A stretch of 52,057 nt of DNA from CAZXEU01 sp964639665 (GTDB lineage Bacteria; Bacteroidota; Rhodothermia; Rhodothermales; Bin80): contig CAZXEU010000115.1 of assembly GCA_964639665.1 (NCBI GenBank), positions 1-52,057 of the forward strand. The letters are read 5' to 3'. Of the stretch, positions 7,556 to 16,774 are shown piece after piece (positions within the stretch are counted from its first letter, which is position 1; every line of letters starts with the position of its first letter). The notes under the pieces were generated by a model. That model made no database searches and was not told the origin of the DNA. It worked only from the letters and a program-made list of their open reading frames with translations. The translations under genes and the position numbers were made by a program.

Positions 7556-8836
7556 TCAAGCGGCGCTGGCTACGGGCGCCGGGCACCGCGCTTCAAAATC
7601 CTCCCGAAACCGGTTGATGGTATTGCGAACCGGCCATGCCGCCGCATCCGCGAGCGCGCAGACCGTTCGGCCCTCCATCTGGTCACAGAGCTCCAGAAGA
7701 AGGTCCAGATCACGCTCCTGGCCGCCGCCCTCCTCCAGGCGCGTCACCAGGTTTTCCATCCAGCCGGTCCCGTCGCGGCAGGGCGTACACTGGCCGCAGC
7801 TTTCGTGGTGGTAAAACCGGGATACGCGCCTGAGGAACGCCACTATGTCCGTGTCCTCGTCCAGAAACAGCATGCCGGCCGTTCCCATCATGGAACCGGC
7901 TTTGCGCAGGCTGTCGGAGTCCATCGTGACGCCTTCGATCATGTCGGCGCGCAGCACCGGCACGCTGCACCCCCCCGGCACCAGGGCCTTGAGCTTCTTG
8001 CCACCGCGCATGCCGCCGGCTATCTCAAGAAGATCCGTGATCAGCATGCCGCTCGGATACTCGTATACGCCTGGCCGGTTGACATGCCCGGAGATGCCAT
8101 AGAGCACGGGGCCGGGATGGCCCTCGGCCCCAATGGCCCGGAACCAGTCGGCGCCACGTTCCACGATGAGCGGCACGCACGCTATGGTCTCGACATTGTT
8201 GATGGTAGTAGGATAGCCCCAGATGCCCTTTTGCGCCGGAAAAGGCGGCTTTATGCGCGGATATGCGCGCTTGCCTTCCAGCGACTCCATGAGGCTGGTC
8301 TCCTCGCCGCATATGTAGGCCCCGGCACCCTTGTGCATGATGATATCCGTGGAAAAGCCGGAGCCCATGATATGCTTTCCTGCGTATCCCTTGGCGTAGA
8401 CCTTCTCCAGCTCCTTTTCCAGGTGCGTGATCCAGTCCGCAAACTCGCCCCGCACGTAGAGATAGCACGCCTTGGCGGAAATGGCATAGTTGGCCAGGAG
8501 GATGCCTTCAAAGAGCAGGTGCGGATTGTACTCCATGAGCTGACGATCCTTGAAAGTGCCGGGCTCGCTTTCGTCGGCGTTGCAGCACAGAAAGCGTGGC
8601 ACCTCCGGATCTACGGGGGGCATGAAACTCCATTTGAGTCCCGTCGGGAATCCCGCGCCCCCGCGGCCCCGGAGCCCGCTTTCCTTCACGATCCGCGTCA
8701 CTTCGCCGGGCTCCACCTCCCCAAGCACCCGGCGCAGCGTCCCGTATCCGCCGTGCGCCTCGTAGACACCCATCCGGTGCAGGTCCTGTACAGGAGGCAG
8801 CAGTACGCGCTTGTATGAACGCCAGTCCTGGGGCAC
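7556..8836 (-). CDS. nuoF: NADH-quinone oxidoreductase subunit F
   Basis: The NADH- and FMN-binding subunit that starts electron flow in complex I. The 426 residues include the nucleotide-binding GRGGAGFPTGLKW at 57-69, the CNADESEPGTFKDR stretch, an AYICGEETSLMESLEGKR segment, and the N3 [4Fe-4S] motif SCGQCTPCRDG followed much later by Cys in RTVCALADAAAWP. The start is GTG at 8836, seven bases after the nuoE stop. Length and order match NuoF closely. The gene is followed by the DUF4920 lipoprotein rather than directly by nuoG. Confidence 0.97.
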   Translation of the reverse strand: MPQDWRSYKRVLLPPVQDLHRMGVYEAHGGYGTLRRVLGEVEPGEVTRIVKESGLRGRGGAGFPTGLKWSFMPPVDPEVPRFLCCNADESEPGTFKDRQLMEYNPHLLFEGILLANYAISAKACYLYVRGEFADWITHLEKELEKVYAKGYAGKHIMGSGFSTDIIMHKGAGAYICGEETSLMESLEGKRAYPRIKPPFPAQKGIWGYPTTINNVETIACVPLIVERGADWFRAIGAEGHPGPVLYGISGHVNRPGVYEYPSGMLITDLLEIAGGMRGGKKLKALVPGGCSVPVLRADMIEGVTMDSDSLRKAGSMMGTAGMLFLDEDTDIVAFLRRVSRFYHHESCGQCTPCRDGTGWMENLVTRLEEGGGQERDLDLLLELCDQMEGRTVCALADAAAWPVRNTINRFREDFEARCPAPVASAA

Positions 8837-8843
8837 GACAGCT

Positions 8844-9518
8844 TTAGCGGATGGTCCTGGCTACAGGGGGAACCTCGGCTGCTTCAACCGCCTCTGCGTC
8901 CGAGCGCCGGTTGCCGCCCAATTCGTCCTCGTCCTGGGGCAGGGTTATGGACACGAACGGAGGCATTTCGCCGCGCTCCAGTGCCTGAAGCAGCCTGTCG
9001 ATCTTTTCGGGTGTCAGGTTGTGCACGTAAGGGCCGTTGGACACCTGGAGCATGGGCGCGGTGCCACAGGCACCGAGGCATTCCACCTCCTTCAGCGTAA
9101 ATCGGCCGTCCTCGGTCGTTTCTCCCTTGTGGATGCCGAGCTTCTCTTCCAGGTAGTGCAGCATGTCGTAGCCGCCGCAAAACTGGCACGTGAAGCAGGT
9201 ACACACGTCCAGCACGTACGTCCCCTTTTTCTCCTTGAAGTACTGCGTATAGAAGGTGGCCACGCCGTACACCTGGGCATAGGGCATGTTCAGCTCGTCA
9301 GCCACCAGGCGCATTACTTCCGGAGGCAGGAAACCGAACTTCTCCTGGGCCAGCCACAGCGCCCACATGACGGCGCCGTGCGACGTCGGATAGTCGGCGG
9401 CCCACCGGGCCACCTGCTCTTTCTCTGCCGGCGTAAAGACCAGCTCTTCCGCGCTGAAGTGCGGCTCGGGATCGCGCTCCGGCAGCTCCACTACCGGATT
9501 CTTGATAAAGTCGGCCAT
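8844..9518 (-). CDS. nuoE: NADH-quinone oxidoreductase subunit E
   Basis: Thioredoxin-fold subunit holding the [2Fe-2S] cluster N1a of complex I. It has 224 residues; the last 40 or so (Asp/Glu/Arg rich, after SITLPQ) are a non-conserved tail. The first ligand pair lies in VCTCFTCQFCGGYDML, where the canonical pattern is VCTxxxCxxxGG; here two additional cysteines occur. The second pair is in VECLGACGTAP. It follows nuoD with a three-base gap and precedes nuoF, as in many nuo operons. Confidence 0.96.
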   Translation of the reverse strand: MADFIKNPVVELPERDPEPHFSAEELVFTPAEKEQVARWAADYPTSHGAVMWALWLAQEKFGFLPPEVMRLVADELNMPYAQVYGVATFYTQYFKEKKGTYVLDVCTCFTCQFCGGYDMLHYLEEKLGIHKGETTEDGRFTLKEVECLGACGTAPMLQVSNGPYVHNLTPEKIDRLLQALERGEMPPFVSITLPQDEDELGGNRRSDAEAVEAAEVPPVARTIR

Positions 9519-9521
9519 TTC

Positions 9522-10838
9522 TTACTTGTCAGCCTCTCCCATCACGGGGTCCATGGAACCGATGAGCACGACGATATCGGCCACAGGATGCCCTTCCATC
9601 ATGGTTTCCAGACCCTGCAAGTTGGTGAAGGACGGAGCGTTAATGCGCGCGCGCCACGGATTGCCGGTGCCGTCGCTCTCCAGATAGAAGCCAAGCTCTC
9701 CCTTGGGAGATTCGATGGCGTGGTAGGCGGATGCTCCTTTCGGAGGTGCCACGCCGGTTTCGGTCAGCATGAAATCATGAATCATGCCCTCCATCGAATA
9801 ATAGACTTCGTCCTTGGAAGGATAGGTTTGCTTGGCATCATCAATCCGGATGGGCCCCTCCGGCAACCGGTCCAGGCATTGCTCAATGATCTTCAGGCTT
9901 TCCAGCATCTCCTCCATGCGGACGTGGTAGCGCGAGAGGCAGTCTCCCTCGGTGCGAAGCGGAATAACGAAGTCGACTTCGTCATACTTGAGATACGGCT
10001 CGAATCGGCGAATGTCATAGGGTACGCCGCTGCCGCGCAGGTTGGGCCCTGTCAGCCCCAGCTGCAGGGCTTCCTCGGCCGAGACCACCCCGACGTTTTC
10101 GTTGCGGTCAATCCAGATCCTGTTGCGATTCAGAAACTTGCGCCAGCCCTGGATCACCGCCGGATACCGTTCCACGAAATCATGGATCAGCTCGAGTGCC
10201 CGCGGCGTGAGGTCCGTTGCCAGTCCTCCGATGCGGCTGTGCGAGACGGTAAAGCGCGCGCCTGTAAGTTCGTCGAAGATGCTGTACAGATCCTCCCGGC
10301 CCTGGAACGTCCATAGGAAGACGGAGACGGCTCCGGCGTCCATCAGGCCCACCCCCAACCAAAGCAGGTGCGACGAAATGCGCGCCAGCTCGCACATGAT
10401 CATGCGGATCCACTGCGCGCGCTCGGGCACTTCGATATTGGCCAGCTTCTCCACCGCCATGCACCATGCCACGTTGTTGGCATACGGCGCCAGGTAGTCC
10501 ATGCGATCGGTGTAGGGCATGAACTCCTGGTAGGTCTTGGACTCTGCCAGCTTCTCCACGCCGCGGTGAAGGTAGCCGATGTCCAGTACGCACTTGTCTA
10601 TCCGCTCACCATCAAGCTCCACCACACACCGCAACACGCCGTGCGTGGCAGGATGCTGCGGCCCTATGTTGAGTATCATCCGGTGCTCGAGCGCGTCCTT
10701 GTCGGCCGGTGCCCCGGACACGGTCTCCAGCCATGAATCCTTGGTCTCCAGCCGCTTGCGTACCGCTGCATTGTGCCGAGGCCAAAAGGAGAATACTCCC
10801 TCCGAATCGGTTCCGGGCGGCTGTGCCAGTGCGGTCAT
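9522..10838 (-). CDS. nuoD: NADH-quinone oxidoreductase subunit D (49 kDa)
   Basis: Peripheral-arm subunit that forms the quinone-reducing site with NuoB. From ATG 10838 the protein has 438 residues. The quinone-site stretch NIGPQHPATHGVLR is near residue 57, followed by IGYLHRGVEKLAE, and the C-terminal region contains the conserved ESPKGELGFYLESDGTG and VADIVVLIGSMDPVMGE segments. A longer open frame upstream overlaps nuoC in antisense-like Pro/Arg-rich sequence and is rejected. The gap to nuoC is seven bases. Confidence 0.97.
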   Translation of the reverse strand: MTALAQPPGTDSEGVFSFWPRHNAAVRKRLETKDSWLETVSGAPADKDALEHRMILNIGPQHPATHGVLRCVVELDGERIDKCVLDIGYLHRGVEKLAESKTYQEFMPYTDRMDYLAPYANNVAWCMAVEKLANIEVPERAQWIRMIMCELARISSHLLWLGVGLMDAGAVSVFLWTFQGREDLYSIFDELTGARFTVSHSRIGGLATDLTPRALELIHDFVERYPAVIQGWRKFLNRNRIWIDRNENVGVVSAEEALQLGLTGPNLRGSGVPYDIRRFEPYLKYDEVDFVIPLRTEGDCLSRYHVRMEEMLESLKIIEQCLDRLPEGPIRIDDAKQTYPSKDEVYYSMEGMIHDFMLTETGVAPPKGASAYHAIESPKGELGFYLESDGTGNPWRARINAPSFTNLQGLETMMEGHPVADIVVLIGSMDPVMGEADK

Positions 10839-10845
10839 GGCGCGG

Positions 10846-11499
10846 CTAGCTTTCTCGGGTCTCGGGTTCCTCGTAGCTGGCGATGGGCCGGCTTCCGTGG
10901 GCTGCCGCAAAGGGATCCCGGGTGAGCTCTCCCTCCGGTGTCTGCGGGGGCAATGGCAGCGATCCCGGGATGCCGAGAAGGGGAAATTCCTTGCGCTGGG
11001 GGTAATAGGCAAAGTCCTCCGGCATGTACATGCGGCGCAGGTCCTCGTGGCCTTCGAAGCGGATGCCCATCATGTCGTAGCACTCGCGCTCGTTCCAGTT
11101 CGCAGCCGGGAAGATGCCCATGACGGAGGGCACTACCGGATCGTCTTCCTCCAGGCGCACTTTCAGCCTGATCCGCTTGCCCTCGGCCACGTTGACGAGG
11201 TTGTAGAAAACCTCAAAGCGCTCCGATTCGGTAAAGCGGTCCACGCCGGCCAGGTCCACGAAATACGCGAATCCGAGTTCGTCCCGCAGGAAAAGGCACA
11301 CGTCCCGGATGCGGCCCGATTCCACATACACCGTATGCTCGCCCGCAAATACCGACACTTCGCCAATGGCTGCACCGAATGCGGATCTCAGGTGATCAAC
11401 CGTCTGCGCCACCTGTGTAGAAGCCTTGGCGTGCACGTTGGCTTCATCCGGCCCGGCCGGCGCCACCGGCGTAAAGTGGAAGCTGAGGGTCTCCGCCAC
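10846..11499 (-). CDS. nuoC: NADH-quinone oxidoreductase subunit C (30 kDa)
   Basis: Peripheral-arm subunit of complex I that packs against NuoD. The 217 residues show the family stretch FRDELGFAYFVDL-like segment near residue 72, FNLVNVAEG in the central sheet, and the signature region NWNERECYDMMGIRFEGHEDLRR followed by MPEDFAYYPQRKEFPL. The start is GTG at 11499, three bases after the nuoB stop. The Pro-rich C-terminal 30 residues are not conserved. Separate nuoC and nuoD (not fused) fit the wider bacterial pattern. Confidence 0.95.
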   Translation of the reverse strand: MAETLSFHFTPVAPAGPDEANVHAKASTQVAQTVDHLRSAFGAAIGEVSVFAGEHTVYVESGRIRDVCLFLRDELGFAYFVDLAGVDRFTESERFEVFYNLVNVAEGKRIRLKVRLEEDDPVVPSVMGIFPAANWNERECYDMMGIRFEGHEDLRRMYMPEDFAYYPQRKEFPLLGIPGSLPLPPQTPEGELTRDPFAAAHGSRPIASYEEPETRES

Positions 11500-11502
11500 G
11501 GC

Positions 11503-12078
11503 CTACGGCGCCTGGGCTTGAAGCACGTCCGGCGCAATCGGCGCCGTGCCCTCGCCGGAAAGGACGTGCGGCTCGGCCGCTGGCGCCGGGGCGCGACCAG
11601 CACCCCGGGCATAATCCTGCCGGATCGAATACGTGTTGCGAATCTTCTCCTGAATGTCCATCAGGGCATGTATGACCGATTCCGGGCGCGGCGGGCAGCC
11701 CGGCACGTACACGCTTACGGGCAGGAAGTTATCGATTCCCTGCACCACACCGTAGCATCGGTGCATCCCGCCGCTCGAGGCGCACGCCCCCATGGCAATA
11801 CACCACTTGGGATCCGCCATCTGGTCCCACACCCTGCGGATGGCATGAGCCATCTTGTAGCTGCACCAGCCCGCAACAATCATCAGATCGGCCTGGCGGG
11901 GCGAAAAACGCATGGCTTCGCTGCCGAAGCGGGCCACGTCATACTTGGGACCGGCAAACGCCATCATCTCGATCGCGCAACACGCAAGGCCCATGGGCAT
12001 GGGCATCAGGGAGTTCGACCGGGCCCAGTTCACCACGGCATCCACAGTCGTGGTCAAGTACCCGGTATTGGCATCCAT
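11503..12078 (-). CDS. nuoB: NADH-quinone oxidoreductase subunit B
   Basis: Carries the terminal [4Fe-4S] cluster N2, which hands electrons to quinone. From ATG 12078 the protein has 191 residues. All four ligands are visible: the tandem Cys33-Cys34 in LACCAIEMMA, Cys99 in IAMGACASSGG, and Cys128 in VPGCPPRPE. A TTG at 12093 is in frame but adds only five residues and lacks support. The Ala/Pro-rich C-terminal 30 residues are a lineage-specific tail. It sits 63 bp after nuoA. Confidence 0.97.
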   Translation of the reverse strand: MDANTGYLTTTVDAVVNWARSNSLMPMPMGLACCAIEMMAFAGPKYDVARFGSEAMRFSPRQADLMIVAGWCSYKMAHAIRRVWDQMADPKWCIAMGACASSGGMHRCYGVVQGIDNFLPVSVYVPGCPPRPESVIHALMDIQEKIRNTYSIRQDYARGAGRAPAPAAEPHVLSGEGTAPIAPDVLQAQAP

Positions 12079-12141
12079 GGCTGCCGCGCGCAACAGGTGT
12101 GCGCGTTTAATGAGAATGGCCGGGGGCGGTTTCCGGCAGGC

Positions 12142-12513
12142 CTACTCGAATTCCAGGCCGCCTTTCTTGATGTCGTAGAGCAGCCCCACGGCGAGAACAA
12201 CGATGAATACCGTTACTACGGCAAGCACGCCAGGGCCGGCGCCGGCAGCAAGGAATTCGCGGAAACTCACCGCCCAGGGATAGAGAAAGACCACTTCCAC
12301 GTCAAACACGATGAAGATCATCGCCACGAGATAGAACTTGACGGAAAAGCGCTGACGCGCCGTCCCCATGGGATCCATGCCGCTTTCGTAGGCGCTCTCC
12401 TTGACGCGATTGGGGCGTCTGGGCCCCAGGAAGTACTGTGCTCCGAGCAGCGTCAGGGCAAGCCCCAGCGCCAGCGCCAGCATCATGAGCAGCGGGACGA
12501 ATTCAGAAAGCAT
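12142..12513 (-). CDS. nuoA: NADH-quinone oxidoreductase subunit A
   Basis: Small membrane subunit of complex I next to the quinone site. 123 residues with three membrane helices (about 5-30, 60-80, 90-115). Signature residues KESAYESGMDPMGTARQRFSVKFY correspond to the conserved loop that includes the E/D-G-x-x-P cluster, and FDVEVVFLYPWAV is the conserved second helix. First gene of the nuo run, only 33 bp after the stop of the TonB-dependent receptor gene, leaving little room for a dedicated promoter unless it lies within that gene. Confidence 0.96.
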   Translation of the reverse strand: MLSEFVPLLMMLALALGLALTLLGAQYFLGPRRPNRVKESAYESGMDPMGTARQRFSVKFYLVAMIFIVFDVEVVFLYPWAVSFREFLAAGAGPGVLAVVTVFIVVLAVGLLYDIKKGGLEFE

Positions 12514-12546
12514 GGATCAAGGCTGCCGTGCCTGGCCGTCCTGTTT

Positions 12547-15384
12547 TCACCTGGCGGCCCCGAACGCGTACGTAAGGCGTGCCACGGCCACGCGCCCCAG
12601 TTTCGGCGCGCCGATAAACTCACGATGGTTGCTGTCAAATATGTTGGACACGTTAATGCCCGCACGCAGGCCGCTCAGGCCGCCCACGAAGCTGTAGCCC
12701 ATGCCCAGGTCCATGATGAAATAGTCTTCCACGTCCCCGACATACGGCCCCGAAATCACGGGAAAGCCCTGGATGAAGCGCCCGGAGGCCGTCAGCTCCA
12801 GCCCGCTTGAGTGGCGATAGACACCTCCGAGTTTCGTCTTGAGCGAAGGAGCGTTGAGCGAGATGGCCAGGGAAGGATCGTCTTCGCCGATTTCGTCGGC
12901 GCTGAAGAAATTGTCGTTGACCCAGGACACGTTGCCAAACAGGCTCAGCTTGCGGGATGCCAGGTACTGAATGGCCAGGTCGAGGCCGTAGTAGCTGACG
13001 GTGCCGAAGTTGGGATACGTAACCATGAGCTCCGGCGTGTTGCCTTCGCCCTGCTTGTTTTCTCTGGTTTCCACGATGGCAATCGGCGTGGTAGCGTTAG
13101 GCAGCCCACCTGTCTCGTTGGCCAGCTGCACGATTATGGCAGCCACGGCTTCCGGTGTAAGTCCGAATCCTCCCAGTAGCCCGGCAAGTACCGCGTTGCC
13201 CGCGATACCTGCGGCTATGTCCCGGGTCAGGTCTGCCGCCAAAGTCGGCACCAGCACAAACGGCGTCTTGATCTGCAGCGAGCCGACGAAGTTCTTGGTC
13301 TGGCCGTAGTAAGCATCGAGGGCCACGAGCACCTTTTCACTGAAGATGCCCTTGTAGCCAATCTCGTAGGTCTGCGACGTTCTCGGCTTGATGGCAGACA
13401 CCGGCGCAAGGTCCGTCGGGAAGTTGTCTATCGTCTGCTCTGACAAATTAAGAATGCCCATTACGCCCGGGCTGAAGCCGTCGACGACGGTCTGCTCGGG
13501 ATTGAGAAGGTCGAGAAGCAATCCGACCACCGGTGCTGTAACCGGAATGCCCAGCGCAGTGAGCTGCGCCGCAATATCCTCGGGCGGCGTAGAGCCCAGT
13601 GCATCAAATATCAGCCCGTAGAGCAGGCCCGTGCCGATCCCGACGGGGACCGCGGCTCCTTCCTGGCCCGGTATGAGGCTGGATGCCACGAGGTCTGTCG
13701 TAGCGCCGGCCGCCAGATAGGCCGGATTGCGCTCCCACGTATAGCCGTGCGAAACACCGCGGCCGCGCAGTTTGATGTCCGTTCCGGGAATTACGCCTCC
13801 GATGATGTCCAGAAACAGCGAAGTAACGCTGGGTGACGAGTAGGAATGATTGTAGGTGGCGCGCAGGCTGTGGCCAAGCGCGGGCTTGGCCACTATGCCG
13901 AGCCGCGGCGAGATGCGCAAATCGTCGATTACCGTGTTGTAGTCCGCGCGCGCTGCTCCCACAAGTTCCAGGCCGGAGGCTATGCGCGTGGTCGACTGCA
14001 GATAGGCCCCGTATTCATCAATGTTGTCCTCGTCCTCGTAGCGTCCAAACACGGTGCCGTCCGTATTGGGGCGCGTAAGTTCCAGGTCTGCCCCGATCAC
14101 GACCTGCTCCCTACCGCGAGCCATCTGAAAATTGTATTGGGCCTGCGCCGACCACGTATTCGACAGCTCCACCACTTTCTCGCCGCCGTAGATCTGGGAC
14201 TTGCCCGCATCGTTGGTGTTCACGTAGGCCTGCGCGAAGAATCCGCCGCTCTGAAAGCGCAGCTGCCCGAACGTGTAGGTGTATCCGTCGGCCCGGATGG
14301 CGCCAAGTCCGCTCAGCAGCACGCTGCTGGTCGTCGAGTGGCCGGCCGTGGCGATAAGCCGCGTGTTTTCGCTGAAGCGATACTCCGCGGTGGCATTCAT
14401 TATGGCCTTGCTGATGTCCGTATCCCGCTGAATGCCATCGATGGCAAGCTGCACGGCGTCCACGGCATCCGGGCACTCGGAAAACCTGCCCGCCTGCACC
14501 AGCTCGGGAGCGCAGCTTTCCAGGCTGAAGTCGTTGCCCCTGCCGTACTGGCCCACGAATTTCACGCCCAGCTTCTGGCCAAAGACATGCGCCACGCGGC
14601 CCTCCAGGCCGAGGACCGAGCGCTGCCCTCCCGTGACGCTGACGGTCGTGCCGCGATGTGTGAAAGGATCCTTCGTGATGTAGTGGATGACGCCGTTGTC
14701 GACGCCCGCGCCGTACAGCGCCGATCCCGGCCCGCGCACAATCTCTATGCGCTCAATGTCCACGCTCGTGGTGGGCATGCTGCTGTGAAAGTTCACGCCA
14801 ACCGAGGGAACCGCCGCCTGACGGTAATCGGTCAGCACATACGTGGCGCCCGAGAACGTGTTGTTGAAGCCCCGAAGCACGACCTCGTAGCGGTCCAGAC
14901 CCGTCTGTGCCATATCCAGACCGGTAACGTTGCGCAGCGCCTTGACGGTAGAAGCCACGATCTCCGTCTGCAGCTCCCGCGCGTCGATCACGTCAATGGA
15001 AGCAGGGGCATCCAGAACCTTCTCCTGGCGCCGCCCCGCCGTAATCTGGATCGGATCCAGTTCGATGCCGGGTGCCAGCGCCACATCGAGTGAAAGCGTC
15101 TGGCCGGCGGCGAGCTCCACTACTCTTTCCTGGTTCTGGTATCCCGTAAAGCTGAAGAGGACCGTGTAGGAGCCCGCCTCAAGGCCGGAAACCGTATAGC
15201 GGCCTTCCAGGTCGGTAACCGACCCCGTACCTGTTTCACTGACGTAGACATTCGCGTTCGGAAGCGGCAGGCCAGCCTCCCCGTCTGTCACCGTTCCCGA
15301 TATTGTCGCTGACTGCTGCTGCGCGGAAACCGGCAATGCAAACGCCGCAAGGAGCAAGAGTAAGGGAAGAGGTAGCTTTGTCAT
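12547..15384 (-). CDS. TonB-dependent receptor upstream of the nuo operon
   Basis: An outer-membrane beta-barrel transporter of 945 residues. In order: signal peptide (about 1-21, ending VSAQ), a carboxypeptidase-regulatory-like beta-sandwich (about 25-105, SGTVTDGEAGLPLPNANVYV), a TonB-box/plug region (about 115-240, including VVLRGFNNTFSGATYVL and IEIVRGPGSALYGAGVDNGV), and the barrel. Long Leu/Ala/Gly-rich loops occur at about 580-680 and 760-820, unusual for exposed loops. The last residues AFGAAR do not end in the typical aromatic residue. A strong GAGGAG site precedes ATG. The substrate is not predictable. It lies between purB and nuoA on the same strand. Confidence 0.9.
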   Translation of the reverse strand: MTKLPLPLLLLLAAFALPVSAQQQSATISGTVTDGEAGLPLPNANVYVSETGTGSVTDLEGRYTVSGLEAGSYTVLFSFTGYQNQERVVELAAGQTLSLDVALAPGIELDPIQITAGRRQEKVLDAPASIDVIDARELQTEIVASTVKALRNVTGLDMAQTGLDRYEVVLRGFNNTFSGATYVLTDYRQAAVPSVGVNFHSSMPTTSVDIERIEIVRGPGSALYGAGVDNGVIHYITKDPFTHRGTTVSVTGGQRSVLGLEGRVAHVFGQKLGVKFVGQYGRGNDFSLESCAPELVQAGRFSECPDAVDAVQLAIDGIQRDTDISKAIMNATAEYRFSENTRLIATAGHSTTSSVLLSGLGAIRADGYTYTFGQLRFQSGGFFAQAYVNTNDAGKSQIYGGEKVVELSNTWSAQAQYNFQMARGREQVVIGADLELTRPNTDGTVFGRYEDEDNIDEYGAYLQSTTRIASGLELVGAARADYNTVIDDLRISPRLGIVAKPALGHSLRATYNHSYSSPSVTSLFLDIIGGVIPGTDIKLRGRGVSHGYTWERNPAYLAAGATTDLVASSLIPGQEGAAVPVGIGTGLLYGLIFDALGSTPPEDIAAQLTALGIPVTAPVVGLLLDLLNPEQTVVDGFSPGVMGILNLSEQTIDNFPTDLAPVSAIKPRTSQTYEIGYKGIFSEKVLVALDAYYGQTKNFVGSLQIKTPFVLVPTLAADLTRDIAAGIAGNAVLAGLLGGFGLTPEAVAAIIVQLANETGGLPNATTPIAIVETRENKQGEGNTPELMVTYPNFGTVSYYGLDLAIQYLASRKLSLFGNVSWVNDNFFSADEIGEDDPSLAISLNAPSLKTKLGGVYRHSSGLELTASGRFIQGFPVISGPYVGDVEDYFIMDLGMGYSFVGGLSGLRAGINVSNIFDSNHREFIGAPKLGRVAVARLTYAFGAAR

Positions 15385-15454
15385 GACTCCTCAGGATTAG
15401 GCGGTGGAACGTGACCCTTCAAGATAAAGGATTCTCCGATCCCGAATTGCGAGG

Positions 15455-16750
15455 CTACCCCAGCCCCGCGCGCTCGAAGAGAGCGTCCACGTGCCGCAGG
15501 TGATAGGCCGTGTCGAAGGCTTCCGCGATTTCCGCCGCCGACAGGTACTGCCTTGCCTGCGCGCTTTCCAGCACCACTTGCTGGAGCGGCCGTTCCTGTT
15601 TCCAGGCCTGCATGGCGCAGGGCTGTATCAGGTCATAGGCCGCCTCGCGGCTCAGTCCCTTGTCTATTAACGCAAGCAGCAGGCGCTGACTGTGGAACAG
15701 ACCCAGCGAGCGGTCCATGTTGCGCTGCATCGACTCCGGGTAGACAACCAGGCGCCGGAGCAGGCGCGCGAACCGGTGCAGCGCGTAGTGCAGGACGGTA
15801 GTGGCATCCGGAATGATGACGCGCTCCACGCTGGAGTGCGAAATGTCCCGCTCGTGCCAGAGCGCCACGTTTTCGTATGCCGACACCATGTAGCCGCGCA
15901 AGAGGCGCGCGCAGCCCGTAATGTTCTCGGAACCTATAGGATTGCGCTTGTGCGGCATGGCGGAGGAACCCTTCTGACCGCTGCCAAAGGCCTCCTCGAC
16001 CTCGCGCACCTCGCTTCGCTGAAGATGGCGAACTTCCGTCGCCATCTTTTCCAGCGTCGCGCCGATCAGGGCCAGCACCCCGATGTAGTGCGCGTGACGG
16101 TCACGCTGCAGCACCTGCGTCGAAAGCGGTGCGGGCTCAAGGCCCAGGCTGCGGCAGGTTGCAGCCTCCACTTCGGGCGGTATATGCGCGAACGTGCCCA
16201 CGGCACCGGAGACCTTGCCGACTCGCACGCCCTCTGCCGCTCGCTCGAACCGGTCCAGGCCGCGCTGCACTTCCGCGTAGTACAGGGCAAGCTTGAGACC
16301 GAATGTTGTGGGCTCCGCGTGTATGCCGTGCGTGCGTCCCATCATGACCGTGTACTTGAATTCACGCGCACGGCCGGCAAGCACTTCAGCCAGGGCACGG
16401 AGCGCCTCCCGGATCAGGGCATTGGCCCGCAAGAGCCGCAGCGACCAGGCCGTATCCACCACGTCGGCCGACGTAAGGCCGTAGTGTACCCATTTTCGCT
16501 CCGGCCCCAGCGAATCGCTTACCACACGCGTGAAGGCCACTACATCATGGCGGGTCTCCTTTTCGAGTTCGTGTATGCGCGCGACGTCAAAACTGGCCCG
16601 GGAACGCAGCTTGTCCACGTCCTCCGGTGGAATGACTCCGGCTTCCGCCCAGGCGGCGCAGGCAGCTATCTCGACATCCAGCCACGCCTGGAACTGCCCC
16701 TGCTCGCTCCAGAGCGAGCGCATGGCGGGCAGGCTGTATCGGTCTATCAC
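15455..16750 (-). CDS. purB: Adenylosuccinate lyase
   Basis: Catalyses two steps of purine synthesis: SAICAR to AICAR plus fumarate, and adenylosuccinate to AMP plus fumarate. The 431-residue length matches the bacterial short form. Signature motifs: THGIHAEPTTFG near residue 138 (the substrate-binding TxHxQxAxPTTxG region), and SSAMPHKRNPIGSEN near residue 262, the mobile catalytic loop with its serine. Upstream, the ECF sigma gene stops 24 bp before purB, so the two are probably co-transcribed. Confidence 0.96.
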   Translation of the reverse strand: MIDRYSLPAMRSLWSEQGQFQAWLDVEIAACAAWAEAGVIPPEDVDKLRSRASFDVARIHELEKETRHDVVAFTRVVSDSLGPERKWVHYGLTSADVVDTAWSLRLLRANALIREALRALAEVLAGRAREFKYTVMMGRTHGIHAEPTTFGLKLALYYAEVQRGLDRFERAAEGVRVGKVSGAVGTFAHIPPEVEAATCRSLGLEPAPLSTQVLQRDRHAHYIGVLALIGATLEKMATEVRHLQRSEVREVEEAFGSGQKGSSAMPHKRNPIGSENITGCARLLRGYMVSAYENVALWHERDISHSSVERVIIPDATTVLHYALHRFARLLRRLVVYPESMQRNMDRSLGLFHSQRLLLALIDKGLSREAAYDLIQPCAMQAWKQERPLQQVVLESAQARQYLSAAEIAEAFDTAYHLRHVDALFERAGLG

Positions 16751-16774
16751 GGCGGCATCGGGTCGAATTCTGCC

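Noticed and set aside
10839..11012. Extended N-terminus of NuoD
   Set aside because: Overlaps the nuoC gene in another frame and has no complex I similarity.
8811..12810. Long plus-strand frames (501 and 743 residues) opposite nuoE-nuoA
   Set aside because: Same cause as above; composition is His/Arg heavy and no domain is visible.
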